Part shown: piece after piece, positions 14,836-21,833 of the stretch | Position numbering within the stretch: the stretch's first letter is position 1 | Layout of the letters: the number at the start of each line of letters is the position of its first letter | Virus record (IMG/VR): IMGVR_UViG_3300042934_000688 | Coordinates: 1 to 25,523 of that record | DNA from: a virus | Strand: one strand, 5' to 3' | Length of the DNA stretch: 25,523 bases | Program-made: the position numbers and the translations under genes | Notes under the pieces: generated by a model | The model's input: only the letters and a program-made list of their open reading frames with translations | What the model was told of the DNA's origin: nothing | The model's database searches: none

Positions 14836-15013
14836 AAGCAAAGTTATCTATTCTCCAAGATAGGAGAGTGTTCACCTCTTTCCATTTTTTATTTGACTTC
14901 CGCACTTATCAGCAATTGTAGGGGGCTACAACTCCTTTATTAGATTTGTACGTGGCTGCCATTCTCAAGCACCGAGCACCACCCCGGCACGACCGGATTG
15001 CTCCGGTTTCGGC
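14836..15013 (-). other. Noncoding stretch upstream of the structured RNA
   Basis: No gene is seen. On the minus strand it holds ACCGGA-GCAA-TCCGGT (complement of 14992-15007), a 6-bp stem with a GNRA loop. It also holds TTGTAG-CCCC-CTACAA near 14921-14936 directly after an AGGAG, and a small TCTCC/GGAGA hairpin near 14860. None is followed by a T-run. It is probably a 5' extension of the structured RNA. Confidence 0.4.
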
Positions 15014-15016
15014 TTA
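15001..15016 (-). repeat. 16-bp direct repeat, copy 1
   Basis: On the minus strand TAAGCCGAAACCGGAG. The TAA is the stop codon of the gene at 15014-15388. It is identical to copy 2 at 15400-15415, 399 bp away, so the repeat brackets that gene exactly. Confidence 0.85.
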
Positions 15017-15388
15017 ATAGATTCGTGGCAACTTGATTTGACCAATAACCCGATAGTTGGATTTTCTTATCAATTGTTTTGCTGTTTCTAAATGGACTGT
15101 TCCAATATCAAATCCACATTCGCTCTCATCAGTAACTGTTAAAACCTGATAAGAATCTTCATCATCACCTAATCTTCCAAAGACAACATCTCCGCGTTTA
15201 ACGGAAGTTGGATTAACAATTTCTTCGCCTGATTCAACAGCTTTAACAAAGTCATCAATTTGCACTAAACTTGGTATGAATCTTGTTTTGTTGATTGCTA
15301 AGTAAACGCGATGACCTGGGTCAATTTCACCGATGTTCAACTTTTTCAAAGCTTCTTCTGATATTTCTTCTTTCAATTCATAAACCAT
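15014..15388 (-). CDS. Hypothetical phage protein in a repeat-bounded cassette
   Basis: A 124-residue acidic, probably beta-rich protein: MVYELKEEISEEALKKLNIG at the start, GDVVFGRLGDDEDSYQVLTV in the middle and SNYRVIGQIKLPRIY at the end. No family is recognised. GGAGG lies 7 bases before the ATG. The same 16-bp sequence follows its stop codon and precedes its ribosome binding site, as if the gene were an exchangeable unit. Confidence 0.65.
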   Translation of the reverse strand: MVYELKEEISEEALKKLNIGEIDPGHRVYLAINKTRFIPSLVQIDDFVKAVESGEEIVNPTSVKRGDVVFGRLGDDEDSYQVLTVTDESECGFDIGTVHLETAKQLIRKSNYRVIGQIKLPRIY

Positions 15389-15399
15389 GTTCTTTCCTC

Positions 15400-15415
15400 C
15401 TCCGGTTTCGGCTTA
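15400..15415 (-). repeat. 16-bp direct repeat, copy 2
   Basis: Minus-strand TAAGCCGAAACCGGAG, where TAA ends the gene at 15413-15817 and GGAG is part of the ribosome binding site of the next gene. It is identical to copy 1 at 15001-15016. Confidence 0.85.
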
Positions 15416-15817
15416 GTCACACCATGAATATTCTTTTTTTAGTTCATCCAACCATCCGTATTTTTTTGCTGTTTCAACGAAAAGAGGTTTGCCATAATAT
15501 CCATATGAATCAAAATTTTCAAGACCTTCTTCAAGAATTTGATTCCACATACTGACAACATCGAACATTAATGAAGAAGATATACTGCGTTCATTTACTG
15601 CCTTTTCATATCCGAAAAAAACGTCTTTCTTTAACTGTTTCAAAACATTTTCGCGAATAAAAGGAATGTGTTCGTGCTTCCCTTTGTACTCATCTTTTAA
15701 TTTAATTCCGATATTTGGAAGCTGATCCTCTGGTACAAATTCAGCCAACCGTGAAGCATCGCGTCCGTCAATACATTCTGATTTGAAACTCTCAATTACT
15801 TGATTTATAGTTTTCGT
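15413..15817 (-). CDS. Conserved-type phage protein with apparent ACG start
   Basis: A 134-residue protein if translation begins at ACG (15817). The ACG stands 7 bases after a perfect AAGGAGG. The leader GGAGGAAAGAACACG is the same as that of the next gene except that the latter has ATG. The N-terminal residues in this frame (NQVIESFKSECIDGRDASRL) look like genuine protein and continue smoothly into AEFVPEDQLPNIGIKLKDEY. No ATG, GTG or TTG lies between the upstream stop and the TTG at 15748, which lacks a ribosome binding site and would remove 23 residues. The middle is FGYEKAVNERSISSSLMFDV, then a Trp-rich helix. It resembles an unnamed Bacillales phage family. Function unknown. Confidence 0.65.
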   Translation of the reverse strand, partial: TKTINQVIESFKSECIDGRDASRLAEFVPEDQLPNIGIKLKDEYKGKHEHIPFIRENVLKQLKKDVFFGYEKAVNERSISSSLMFDVVSMWNQILEEGLENFDSYGYYGKPLFVETAKKYGWLDELKKEYSWCD

Positions 15818-15842
15818 GTTCTTTCCTCCTTCACCTCATCTG

Positions 15843-15909
15843 TGCTAAAATGAGGTATATCCTAATTTTTGAGTTTGACGATCCTCATTGGCGTGAGGAT
15901 TTTCTTTTT
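15843..15909 (+). ncRNA. Plus-strand mini-transcript cassette d
   Basis: An extended -10, TGCTAAAAT (15843-15851), is followed by a perfect 7-bp stem (ATCCTCA 15881-15887, TGAGGAT 15894-15900, loop TTGGCG) and TTTCTTTTT. The predicted RNA is about 52 bases. The stem also encodes, on the minus strand, the last codons and stop of the 36-residue gene at 15885-15995. Confidence 0.5.
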
Positions 15910-15995
15910 GCCATCCAATCATCTACAAACCCATACACCGTACAGCACACCATAAAACCCACGATGCACATCCACTGTCCGACTGTTAGCTCCAT
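15885..15995 (-). CDS. 36-residue putative membrane peptide
   Basis: ATG at 15995 with GGGGTGA 6 bases upstream opens a 36-codon frame starting MELTVGQWMCIVGFMVCCTV and ending WMAKRKSSRQ. It has one hydrophobic helix with Cys residues and a basic tail, typical of small membrane peptides. The stop codon is in the loop of the cassette d hairpin. No function is known. Confidence 0.5.
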   Translation of the reverse strand: MELTVGQWMCIVGFMVCCTVYGFVDDWMAKRKSSRQ

Positions 15996-16291
15996 GGAAT
16001 CTCACCCCGAAACTCAACAACCCCAACTGTTTTCAAATGTTCACGAAGCTTCACAAACTGTTCTGTCGTCATCACAATGTCAGCTAGTTCTTTGTTTAGC
16101 GTCATCTGTTTAATAGACTTGAGGCTTTTCATCGTGTCGCGTGCATGTTCAATGGCGTCATCAACTTTCCCAAGTGCTAAAGCAAGTTCCGTCTGATTCT
16201 GCAGGATTACGATACAGTCGAGTTCTTGCCGGAGTCGTTCGCGTTCAATCGGCTTAACAGTGGCTTTTGCTTGCTCTGTGTACATGTTCAT
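15986..16291 (-). CDS. Helical hypothetical protein
   Basis: A 101-residue protein, nearly all helical: MNMYTEQAKATVKPIERERL, then ALALGKVDDAIEHARDTMKS and a C-terminus with FRGEIPWS. No family is recognised. ATG at 16291 overlaps the upstream stop, and GAGGATG is upstream; ATG at 16285 is an alternative. Expressed early, between two regulators and the recombination genes. Confidence 0.6.
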   Translation of the reverse strand: MNMYTEQAKATVKPIERERLRQELDCIVILQNQTELALALGKVDDAIEHARDTMKSLKSIKQMTLNKELADIVMTTEQFVKLREHLKTVGVVEFRGEIPWS

Positions 16292-16785
16292 CGCTGCTCA
16301 TCCTCCACATGCTTTCTGTAGCCCCTCAAAAACTCGTTATGATCAATTCCGGCTGAATCTTCATACACTGCGAATGCGGCCATTCCGTACATAATCACGT
16401 CATATATTTCATACAGCGGCTCCACGATTTCTTTTTTGCTGTTCCGTTTGTAGGACTTGAAGTTTTTCAATGCTTCGATAGCCTCCTGCATATTGGTGAA
16501 TAAGAGTTCTTTTAGACCGGGCTTCGACATATCCAACTTCTGAATAAGATTGAAAGCATTTAGAATGCGGTTGCCTGATTGCTTTTGAATGATTGCGTAA
16601 CACATGCCCCAATCCTTACGAGACAAGTCAGGTTCGATGTAGTCGGGAATGCTCGCTCGCCCGTGCTTAGCTTTGCTTATTAGTGAATGATGTATATGTA
16701 CTTCATCAGCCACCATTCGCATGGATTTTCCGGTACGGTTGCCATATTCAACAATGGCTTCTGCAACCGTTTCAACAGTGGACAT
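16288..16785 (-). CDS. Helix-turn-helix phage regulator
   Basis: A 165-residue protein. The N-terminal 45 residues form a helix-turn-helix (YGNRTGKSMRMVADEVHIHH, SLISKAKHGRASIP) of the Xre-like kind. The rest is helical, with IIQKQSGNRILNAFNLIQKL, and ends KHVEDEQR. It is probably a DNA-binding regulator or replication accessory. No target is seen. AAAGG is about 13 bases before the ATG, a weak arrangement. The gap upstream holds cassette e. Confidence 0.65.
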   Translation of the reverse strand: MSTVETVAEAIVEYGNRTGKSMRMVADEVHIHHSLISKAKHGRASIPDYIEPDLSRKDWGMCYAIIQKQSGNRILNAFNLIQKLDMSKPGLKELLFTNMQEAIEALKNFKSYKRNSKKEIVEPLYEIYDVIMYGMAAFAVYEDSAGIDHNEFLRGYRKHVEDEQR

Positions 16786-16837
16786 TTTTAATCAGCTACC
16801 TTTCAACAAAGTCATCTTTTTTGTTTCCATAGGTTCA

Positions 16838-16921
16838 TGGTTTAATAGAATAGTAGTCAGATAAGGCTACAAGGTTATCGGTTATCCCTACTTTGCCGGA
16901 TTTGGTAGATCCGGCTTTTTT
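16838..16921 (+). ncRNA. Plus-strand mini-transcript cassette e
   Basis: An extended -10-like TGGTTTAAT (16838-16846) is followed by a perfect 7-bp stem (GCCGGAT 16895-16901, ATCCGGC 16909-16915) and TTTTTT. The predicted RNA is about 69 bases. The hairpin lies just beyond the 3' end of the minus-strand gene starting at 17234. On the minus strand the hairpin is not followed by a T-run, so it does not serve that gene. Confidence 0.48.
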
Positions 16922-17234
16922 AAATAACTCGTTCAGCGTATTTGGGATACATTTCAGCGAGATAGTCAGAATGCTTGTCCACCCAGTCAATTAAGTTCCA
17001 AATCGGAACACACTTTTTCCCAACGTCAGGCACACGCGGAAATCCTTTAATATTCATGATCCGGTTTGCTGTTGGCTGGCTGCAACGGAAGAATTTCATG
17101 ATGTCATGATAGTCAAGCATTGCAGGCCAGTTAGCTGCTACTGCATATTTGGCTGACATGCCTTGAAGCACTTGTTCAGTGACCTGCTTGGCAAGATCAT
17201 TGGTGAATTGTGGATCGGTCTCGAGTTTAAGCAT
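16920..17234 (-). CDS. Helix-turn-helix (excisionase/AlpA-like) protein
   Basis: A 104-residue protein starting MLKLETDPQF. The C-terminal half, DYHDIMKFFRCSQPTANRIM followed by GFPRVPDVGKKCVPIWNLIDWV, has the winged-helix pattern of excisionase or AlpA-like proteins. It could act in excision with the integrase or as an early regulator. ATG at 17234 with AGGTG upstream and an 8-base overlap with the previous gene is preferred over the longer frame from 17309. Confidence 0.65.
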   Translation of the reverse strand: MLKLETDPQFTNDLAKQVTEQVLQGMSAKYAVAANWPAMLDYHDIMKFFRCSQPTANRIMNIKGFPRVPDVGKKCVPIWNLIDWVDKHSDYLAEMYPKYAERVI

Positions 17235-18015
17235 TCGATACACCTGCCTTTGGTACCGAAATGCCGTACTTAATGGCAAATTCTTTGACGACTGCGACAT
17301 AGATTTCAATTAATCGTTTGTCATCAGCGATTACATCCAACTTGCTGAGCTTATCCCGTTTCGATTTGTTGACACCTTCGTCCGCCATGCGACGACGTTT
17401 GTTTGTCAGTCGAGTTTCGAGGTTGAATCCACCACGGCGTTCGACTTCTTTGTAAATATCGTGGCGCACCGTTTGATGTGCTTCGTATCCACCTAGATTG
17501 CGGGCCATTCGGTTTATAAGATTAGTAGAATCTTTGCGCCATTGGACCGAGTTGAGAGCAACAACATTTTTGATTCCGTCTATTCTTATTTCAAGTTCGC
17601 TTTGCTTACGTTCAATGTTTGCAACCGCCGTAAACATGTGACCGAACATTTGCATCTGTGGACTTAAATCATCTAGTTTTACTTGGTTTGGATTGAAATA
17701 ATTCTCTTCAAGGTGATCAAATTGTTCCCAAGCTTTATCTGTTCCAAGAAGTTTGCAATGACGACTCGCACCACGATGCGTCCATAGATAAAGGCTTGAA
17801 GCATTTTTTCCAACGAGGTCGCTTTCAGATACCTCGTTCTTAAACTGTTTCAGTTGCTCACCAACTAAGAAAATAAAATGTTTTCCTTTTTCAAACTTTG
17901 ATGAATTACGATTAAAATTTTGTTTAATTCTTTCTGGTGTTGTTTCATATTGTTCAGCCAATTGATCCGTAGTTAAAACGCGCTTATTTTTGTAATTAAC
18001 AACCTGTGGTTCCAA
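17227..18015 (-). CDS. ORF6N/ORF6C antirepressor-like protein
   Basis: A 262-residue protein with an N-terminal ORF6N (KilA-N-related) domain (about 1-115; KNKRVLTTDQLAEQYETTPE, FEKGKHFIFLVG, LYLWTHRGASRHCKLL) and a C-terminal ORF6C domain (about 125-240; NRMARNLGGYEAHQTVRHDI, YKEVERRGGFNL). Such proteins are phage antirepressors or DNA-binding regulators of the lysis-lysogeny decision. The start is TTG at 18015, with GGAGG 8 bases upstream, directly after the cro-like gene. It is the second gene of the early operon, where antirepressors are usually found. Confidence 0.85.
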   Translation of the reverse strand: MEPQVVNYKNKRVLTTDQLAEQYETTPERIKQNFNRNSSKFEKGKHFIFLVGEQLKQFKNEVSESDLVGKNASSLYLWTHRGASRHCKLLGTDKAWEQFDHLEENYFNPNQVKLDDLSPQMQMFGHMFTAVANIERKQSELEIRIDGIKNVVALNSVQWRKDSTNLINRMARNLGGYEAHQTVRHDIYKEVERRGGFNLETRLTNKRRRMADEGVNKSKRDKLSKLDVIADDKRLIEIYVAVVKEFAIKYGISVPKAGVSNA

Positions 18016-18252
18016 TTAGATTGCCTCCCGTTCCATTTTGTTCTTTGTTTCTAAGAAGTTTTCATCAAAAAAATATGCTGTCGGCAAATTAAGTGCTTTA
18101 CAAATTTTTTCGTATTCATCGGTTTTAATCGCTTGCTGATTCGTCATCATCCTTGAAAATTTAGAATCATCAATTGATGAACGCTCCGCGATAAATCCGA
18201 ATTTTAGACCGTTTTCTTCGATATATCGGCGAATACGATTATTTATCTTCAT
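18016..18252 (-). CDS. Cro-like Xre-family regulator
   Basis: A 78-residue single-domain helix-turn-helix protein. The recognition segment is FGFIAERSSIDDSKFSRMMT, then DEYEKICKALNLPTAYFFDE. It is the first gene of the leftward early operon and is divergent from the repressor, the classical Cro position. GGGAGGTGATGAT places an ideal ribosome binding site before the ATG. It should bind the same TCTAAGAA-type operators between 18276 and 18389 and shut off repressor transcription. Confidence 0.83.
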   Translation of the reverse strand: MKINNRIRRYIEENGLKFGFIAERSSIDDSKFSRMMTNQQAIKTDEYEKICKALNLPTAYFFDENFLETKNKMEREAI

Positions 18253-18296
18253 ATCATCACCTCCCGATTCTTATTATCTAAGAACATTACATACAT

Positions 18297-18325
18297 AATA
18301 TAATTCTTACTTTCTAAGATGTCAA
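18297..18325 (-). promoter_or_regulatory. Leftward early promoter
   Basis: On the minus strand TTGACA (complement of 18320-18325), 17-base spacer, TATATT (complement of 18297-18302). This is a near-consensus sigma-A promoter for cro and the whole early operon. The operator-like repeat at 18312-18320 sits in its spacer, which would allow repression. Confidence 0.85.
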
Positions 18326-18353
18326 TACTTTATTCATATTTTCTAGGAATTTA

Positions 18354-18382
18354 TTCTTTACAACTAGGAATGAGGTTATAAT
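18354..18382 (+). promoter_or_regulatory. Rightward repressor promoter
   Basis: A TATAAT at 18377-18382 stands about 20 bases before the repressor ribosome binding site. The -35 is poor: TTCTTT at 17-base spacing or TTTACA at 14-base spacing. An operator-like repeat (18381-18389) overlaps the -10 and start point, consistent with autoregulation. Confidence 0.55.
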
Positions 18383-18403
18383 CTAAGAAACGAGGTGAAA
18401 CGA

Positions 18404-18850
18404 ATGTCTGTTCTATCTGAACGGTTAAAATCAGCCAGAGATCATAAAAATCTTAAGCAGACTCAAGTTAAGGAAAGAACAGGAATCAACAATAAAACTC
18501 TAAGTGGTTATGAAAATGGTGTTAGCATTCCTGATCCCGACACCTTAACAAGACTAGCTGATTTGTACGAAGTATCAACTGACTATTTATATGGACGCAC
18601 AAACGATCCAAGGCTAAGGGCTGACGGAATGCCATCTCTCAATGAAAAATATGAAAACGATATCGCAAAAAGAATGAAACAGATTAGGGAAGATTTAAAG
18701 AAAGGGAGTGATGGAGAATCAATAGCTTTTTATGGAGAACCTTTATCCCCTGAAGCAACCGAATCACTTTTGCAGTCATTAGAATTTATTGAAAGGCAAA
18801 CAAAACTAATTAACAAGAAATATATTCCTAAGTCACGCCGCCAGGAGTGA
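18404..18850 (+). CDS. Phage repressor, Xre family (ImmR/CI-like)
   Basis: A 148-residue repressor that keeps the early operon silent in the lysogen. The N-terminal helix-turn-helix domain (residues 1-65) contains LKQTQVKERTGINNKTLSGY and ENGVSIPDPDTLTRLADLYE, ending YLYGRTNDP. The C-terminal helical region is short, without a LexA-type Ser/Lys autoprotease. This fits the ImmR type, which is inactivated by a separate metalloprotease, encoded here by the next gene. ATG at 18404 with GAGGTG 6 bases upstream is preferred over the GTG inside that site. The stop overlaps the next gene's start region. Confidence 0.85.
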   Translation: MSVLSERLKSARDHKNLKQTQVKERTGINNKTLSGYENGVSIPDPDTLTRLADLYEVSTDYLYGRTNDPRLRADGMPSLNEKYENDIAKRMKQIREDLKKGSDGESIAFYGEPLSPEATESLLQSLEFIERQTKLINKKYIPKSRRQE

Positions 18851-18855
18851 TTTCA

Positions 18856-19275
18856 TTGTCAAAACACATTGATGACATCATCAGCGAATTAATTAAAAGG
18901 TACAATACAAATAATCCATTAGATATTGCAAAAAAAATGAATATAAATCTAATTGAATTTACTCTTGATAAAGAACTTTGTGGATACTACCGTTATATCA
19001 GAAGAAACAAATATATCGTAATCAACAATTCATTGGTTGATTCTATGAAATTATTTGTCATCGCGCATGAATTAGGTCATGCCATATTACACCCTAGAAT
19101 TAATACATACTTCTTACGCAGATACACCTTATTTCCAGTTGGCCGAATTGAAAATGAAGCAAATGAATTTGCAACAAAATTACTTATCAGGCTTTACGAA
19201 CTGCATGAAGGAATCACTAAAGAAAATTTATTAAAAAATTGTGGTATTCCGCCAGAAATGGCTAGATTCATATAA
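18856..19275 (+). CDS. ImmA/IrrE-family metalloprotease
   Basis: A 139-residue zinc protease. The HExxH motif is AHELGHAILHP (His71, Glu72, His75), and the downstream ENEANEFA (about 99-106) supplies the third ligand. In ICEBs1 the homologous ImmA cleaves the repressor ImmR on SOS or quorum signals, so this enzyme probably induces the prophage by cutting the repressor encoded just before it. A TTG at 18856, 8 bases after AGGAG, is preferred. GTG at 18847 overlaps the repressor stop but sits on the ribosome binding site. Confidence 0.85.
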   Translation: MSKHIDDIISELIKRYNTNNPLDIAKKMNINLIEFTLDKELCGYYRYIRRNKYIVINNSLVDSMKLFVIAHELGHAILHPRINTYFLRRYTLFPVGRIENEANEFATKLLIRLYELHEGITKENLLKNCGIPPEMARFI

Positions 19276-19287
19276 ATGGAGGGTTAA

Positions 19288-20880
19288 ATGTTGCAAATCA
19301 AGGATAAATGGTATTATTCAACACCACTAATATCTTTATTAATTGCGTTTTGGTTTTTAATCATACCCGGGATAATTGGAATTATTCTTCTTATTATACA
19401 AATTAAAAATCGAAACAAAGTCATGAAAGACATTGGACTTATTGATCTTGAAAACATTAATAAACAGATTTCGGATAAAGAAAAATCATCCCATAACTTG
19501 GAAGAAAAGATTAACAAGTTATCATCTGAACTCAAAGCTAAACAAAATGAATTAGAATCATCTAAGCGAGAAATAAAATTTATAAAAGATACATTGAATG
19601 ATTTAGAAAATGAAAAGAAAAACGAAATTAATATTGTAAAACAGATAAATTCCAAAAAAGAGCATCTTGATAAGTTAAAAAGTGACAATGATAAATTGTC
19701 TACTCAGATTAAAGAAAACGAAAAAATGATCCGAGAATTCACCTTAACAAACGACGAAATAACCTCAGCAAAAAACGAGTTGAAGGAATTAAAAGAGAAA
19801 ATCATAGAAATGAATGAAGAAATTCTTAGCCAATCATTCGGATTCTACGAGCCACATTATCATTTTGAAAACTCCGAACAATACCAAGAGAAATTAAAAG
19901 AAATAAGAACGCATCAGAAACAGATGGCTAAAACAAAAGAAGCTGTTGAATTCTATGATAACTGGACCCTTGATGGCAGCAAACAAAAGGGTCAGGCAAT
20001 GAATAACGATAATATTCGTCTTGCTTTACGGGCATTTAATAGCGAATGTGACACAGCAATTAACAAAGTTAAATTTAACAACGTTGAGACTTGTGAAAAG
20101 AGAATAAATGCATCTTACAAAACAATTAATAAAGCTAACCAACGAAACCGAATAGAAATCAAAAAAGAATACTTGGCTTTGAAATATGATGAACTTTATC
20201 TCGCTTATGAATATGAGCAGAAAAAGGAAGAAGAAAAAGAGGAACAGCGACAACTTAAAGAGCAAATGCGTGAAGAAGCCAAAGTCCAAAAAGAAATTGA
20301 ACGTGAGAAGAAAAAAATTGAAAAAGAAGAACAACATTTCAGTAACGAATTGAAGCGTTTGAGAACCGAAGCTGAGAGCGCTGAAGGCGAATCCAAGCTG
20401 GACTTACTCAATAAAATCGAAGAACTGGAAACTGATGTTCAAGAGCTCGCAAAAGACAAAGAAGATGTATTCAATCGTGAGAAGAACACACGCGCTGGCT
20501 ATGTATACATCATTTCCAACATCGGTTCTTTTGGCGAAGATGTTTACAAAATAGGTCTAACACGTCGCCTGGATCCTACAGAACGCGTAAAAGAATTAGG
20601 TGATGCATCCGTCCCATTCACTTTCGATATCCATGCAACCATATTTAGTGATGACGCTCCTGCCCTCGAAGCAGCATTACATAGAACGTTCGATGATCGA
20701 CGTTTAAATAAAGTTAATCATCGAAAAGAATTCTTTAGTGTTAATCTCGATGAAATAAAATCTGTAGTAGAAAAGAATCATAACAAAACGGTAGAATATA
20801 CAAAACTTGCAGAAGCACAAGAATATCGCCAATCCCTTGCCATTGCCAAAAAGAAAAATATCAGTCAAAACGTCGGATAA
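19288..20880 (+). CDS. Membrane-anchored coiled-coil DUF4041/GIY-YIG (T5orf172/MUG113) protein
   Basis: A 530-residue protein of distinctive architecture. Residues 13-40 form a hydrophobic hairpin (LISLLIAFWFLIIPGIIGII, LLIIQIK), probably two membrane helices with both ends cytoplasmic. A Lys/Glu-rich coiled coil follows (about 50-185), then a DUF4041-like region (about 190-320, with FGFYEPHYHFENSEQYQEKL) and a second coiled coil (about 310-390). The C-terminal T5orf172/GIY-YIG-type nuclease domain (about 405-500) has GYVYIISN, DVYKIGLTRR, PTERVKELGDASVPF, a candidate catalytic Glu in APALEAALH, and VNHRKEFF. GGAGG precedes the ATG. It is first in a three-gene operon between immunity and integrase genes. 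The domain pair is common in prophages. An anti-phage or superinfection-exclusion role is inferred. Confidence 0.8.
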   Translation: MLQIKDKWYYSTPLISLLIAFWFLIIPGIIGIILLIIQIKNRNKVMKDIGLIDLENINKQISDKEKSSHNLEEKINKLSSELKAKQNELESSKREIKFIKDTLNDLENEKKNEINIVKQINSKKEHLDKLKSDNDKLSTQIKENEKMIREFTLTNDEITSAKNELKELKEKIIEMNEEILSQSFGFYEPHYHFENSEQYQEKLKEIRTHQKQMAKTKEAVEFYDNWTLDGSKQKGQAMNNDNIRLALRAFNSECDTAINKVKFNNVETCEKRINASYKTINKANQRNRIEIKKEYLALKYDELYLAYEYEQKKEEEKEEQRQLKEQMREEAKVQKEIEREKKKIEKEEQHFSNELKRLRTEAESAEGESKLDLLNKIEELETDVQELAKDKEDVFNREKNTRAGYVYIISNIGSFGEDVYKIGLTRRLDPTERVKELGDASVPFTFDIHATIFSDDAPALEAALHRTFDDRRLNKVNHRKEFFSVNLDEIKSVVEKNHNKTVEYTKLAEAQEYRQSLAIAKKKNISQNVG

Positions 20881-20892
20881 GGAGTGATCAAA

Positions 20893-21831
20893 ATGCCCTC
20901 AGCAAAAGATGTTCGATCTTCTCTAAAACCATTTGTAGGAAGCATGACAGCATTCAATAATTCGGATGCTTTATCAAAAATATTATTTGATGATGAAAAA
21001 ATTGAATTAGCCGGTCAGTGGAAAGTCGGCAATATTGCCGTTCTTACAAAACAGAGACTAATATTTTTTGAAGGTACGTTTAAAGTAAAACAAGAATTGT
21101 ATGATCGGGATAAAATTAAGGGCTTTCACACCGAACGCACGACAAAGCATGATTATTTGAAATTCATCCATGACGAAATAGACATTGTGTATCCAGTTGA
21201 TCGATCAAAAAAGATAACTGACTTTGCAATAGCATTAGAAAAAACGTTAGGGTCTGTTCATGAGGATGATCATGGTATTAAAGAAAAAGTTGATTTAAAA
21301 GGTAAAACAAGCGTTGGTCTTGACATCATCAATGGTGCTGATCAATTAGAATTTAAAGCACAAATATGGTATGTAATGTATCAAGAGGTACCAGGTGAAG
21401 TTAAATTTGCAACCGAATCCAGATTACCATTAGGAGAATCCTTCAAACTGATCGGTTTTGATCGAACAGAGAATTTCAAACGAAGCATCAGCAATATTAT
21501 TGGTGCCGCTGCACTTGGAAGAATATACGGTACAGCAGGAGCGATAACCGGCGCTATAGCTGCTCAAAATATAGGAAAAGACTTTTCTACCGCATCCATT
21601 CTTTTACAACGTAAAGATGGTGTACAGTTTATACTTATTGTTAAGTGTAATCAAGATACATTGAAACAGCTTCAAACGTTCATTACTTACGTTGTCAAAA
21701 ACGAGGAAAAACAGCCATCACCTACCCTTTCCCCTGCCGATGAGATCAAAAAATACAAAGAACTGCTTGACATGGATGCAATCACTCAAGACGAATTTGA
21801 CGCTAAGAAAAAACAGCTATTGGGGTTGTGA
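20893..21831 (+). CDS. Bacterial PH-domain and SHOCT-domain protein
   Basis: A 312-residue protein. The N-terminal bacterial PH-like domain (about 25-118) has LAGQWKVGNIAVLTKQRLIF and FHTERTTKHDYLKF. A second beta-rich domain follows (about 130-260), interrupted by a Gly/Ala-rich hydrophobic segment (about 198-228, with IIGAAALGRIYGTAGAITGA) that could insert in or lie on a membrane. The C-terminal 32 residues are a SHOCT motif (DEIKKYKELLDMDAITQDEF, then AKKKQLLGL), usually an oligomerisation or anchoring element. ATG at 20893 has AAGGAG about 8 bases upstream. It starts 12 bases after the GIY-YIG gene, so the two are surely co-expressed and may work together at the membrane. Confidence 0.78.
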   Translation: MPSAKDVRSSLKPFVGSMTAFNNSDALSKILFDDEKIELAGQWKVGNIAVLTKQRLIFFEGTFKVKQELYDRDKIKGFHTERTTKHDYLKFIHDEIDIVYPVDRSKKITDFAIALEKTLGSVHEDDHGIKEKVDLKGKTSVGLDIINGADQLEFKAQIWYVMYQEVPGEVKFATESRLPLGESFKLIGFDRTENFKRSISNIIGAAALGRIYGTAGAITGAIAAQNIGKDFSTASILLQRKDGVQFILIVKCNQDTLKQLQTFITYVVKNEEKQPSPTLSPADEIKKYKELLDMDAITQDEFDAKKKQLLGL

Positions 21832-21833
21832 TT

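Larger units (their letters stand above)
18276..18389. promoter_or_regulatory. Immunity switch: five operator-like repeats
   Basis: Five 9-base sites with the theme (A/T)TCTAAGAA or TTCTAGGAA lie at 18276-18284, 18312-18320, 18341-18349, 18362-18370 and 18381-18389. One is inside the spacer of the leftward promoter, one is just downstream of it, and the last overlaps the rightward -10 edge. This layout suits shared binding by repressor and Cro. Confidence 0.65.

Noticed and set aside
14690-15013. CRISPR array or tRNA cluster in the long noncoding gap
   Set aside because: No regularly spaced repeats, no tRNA acceptor or T-loop pattern, and the inverted repeats instead form one nested pseudoknot.
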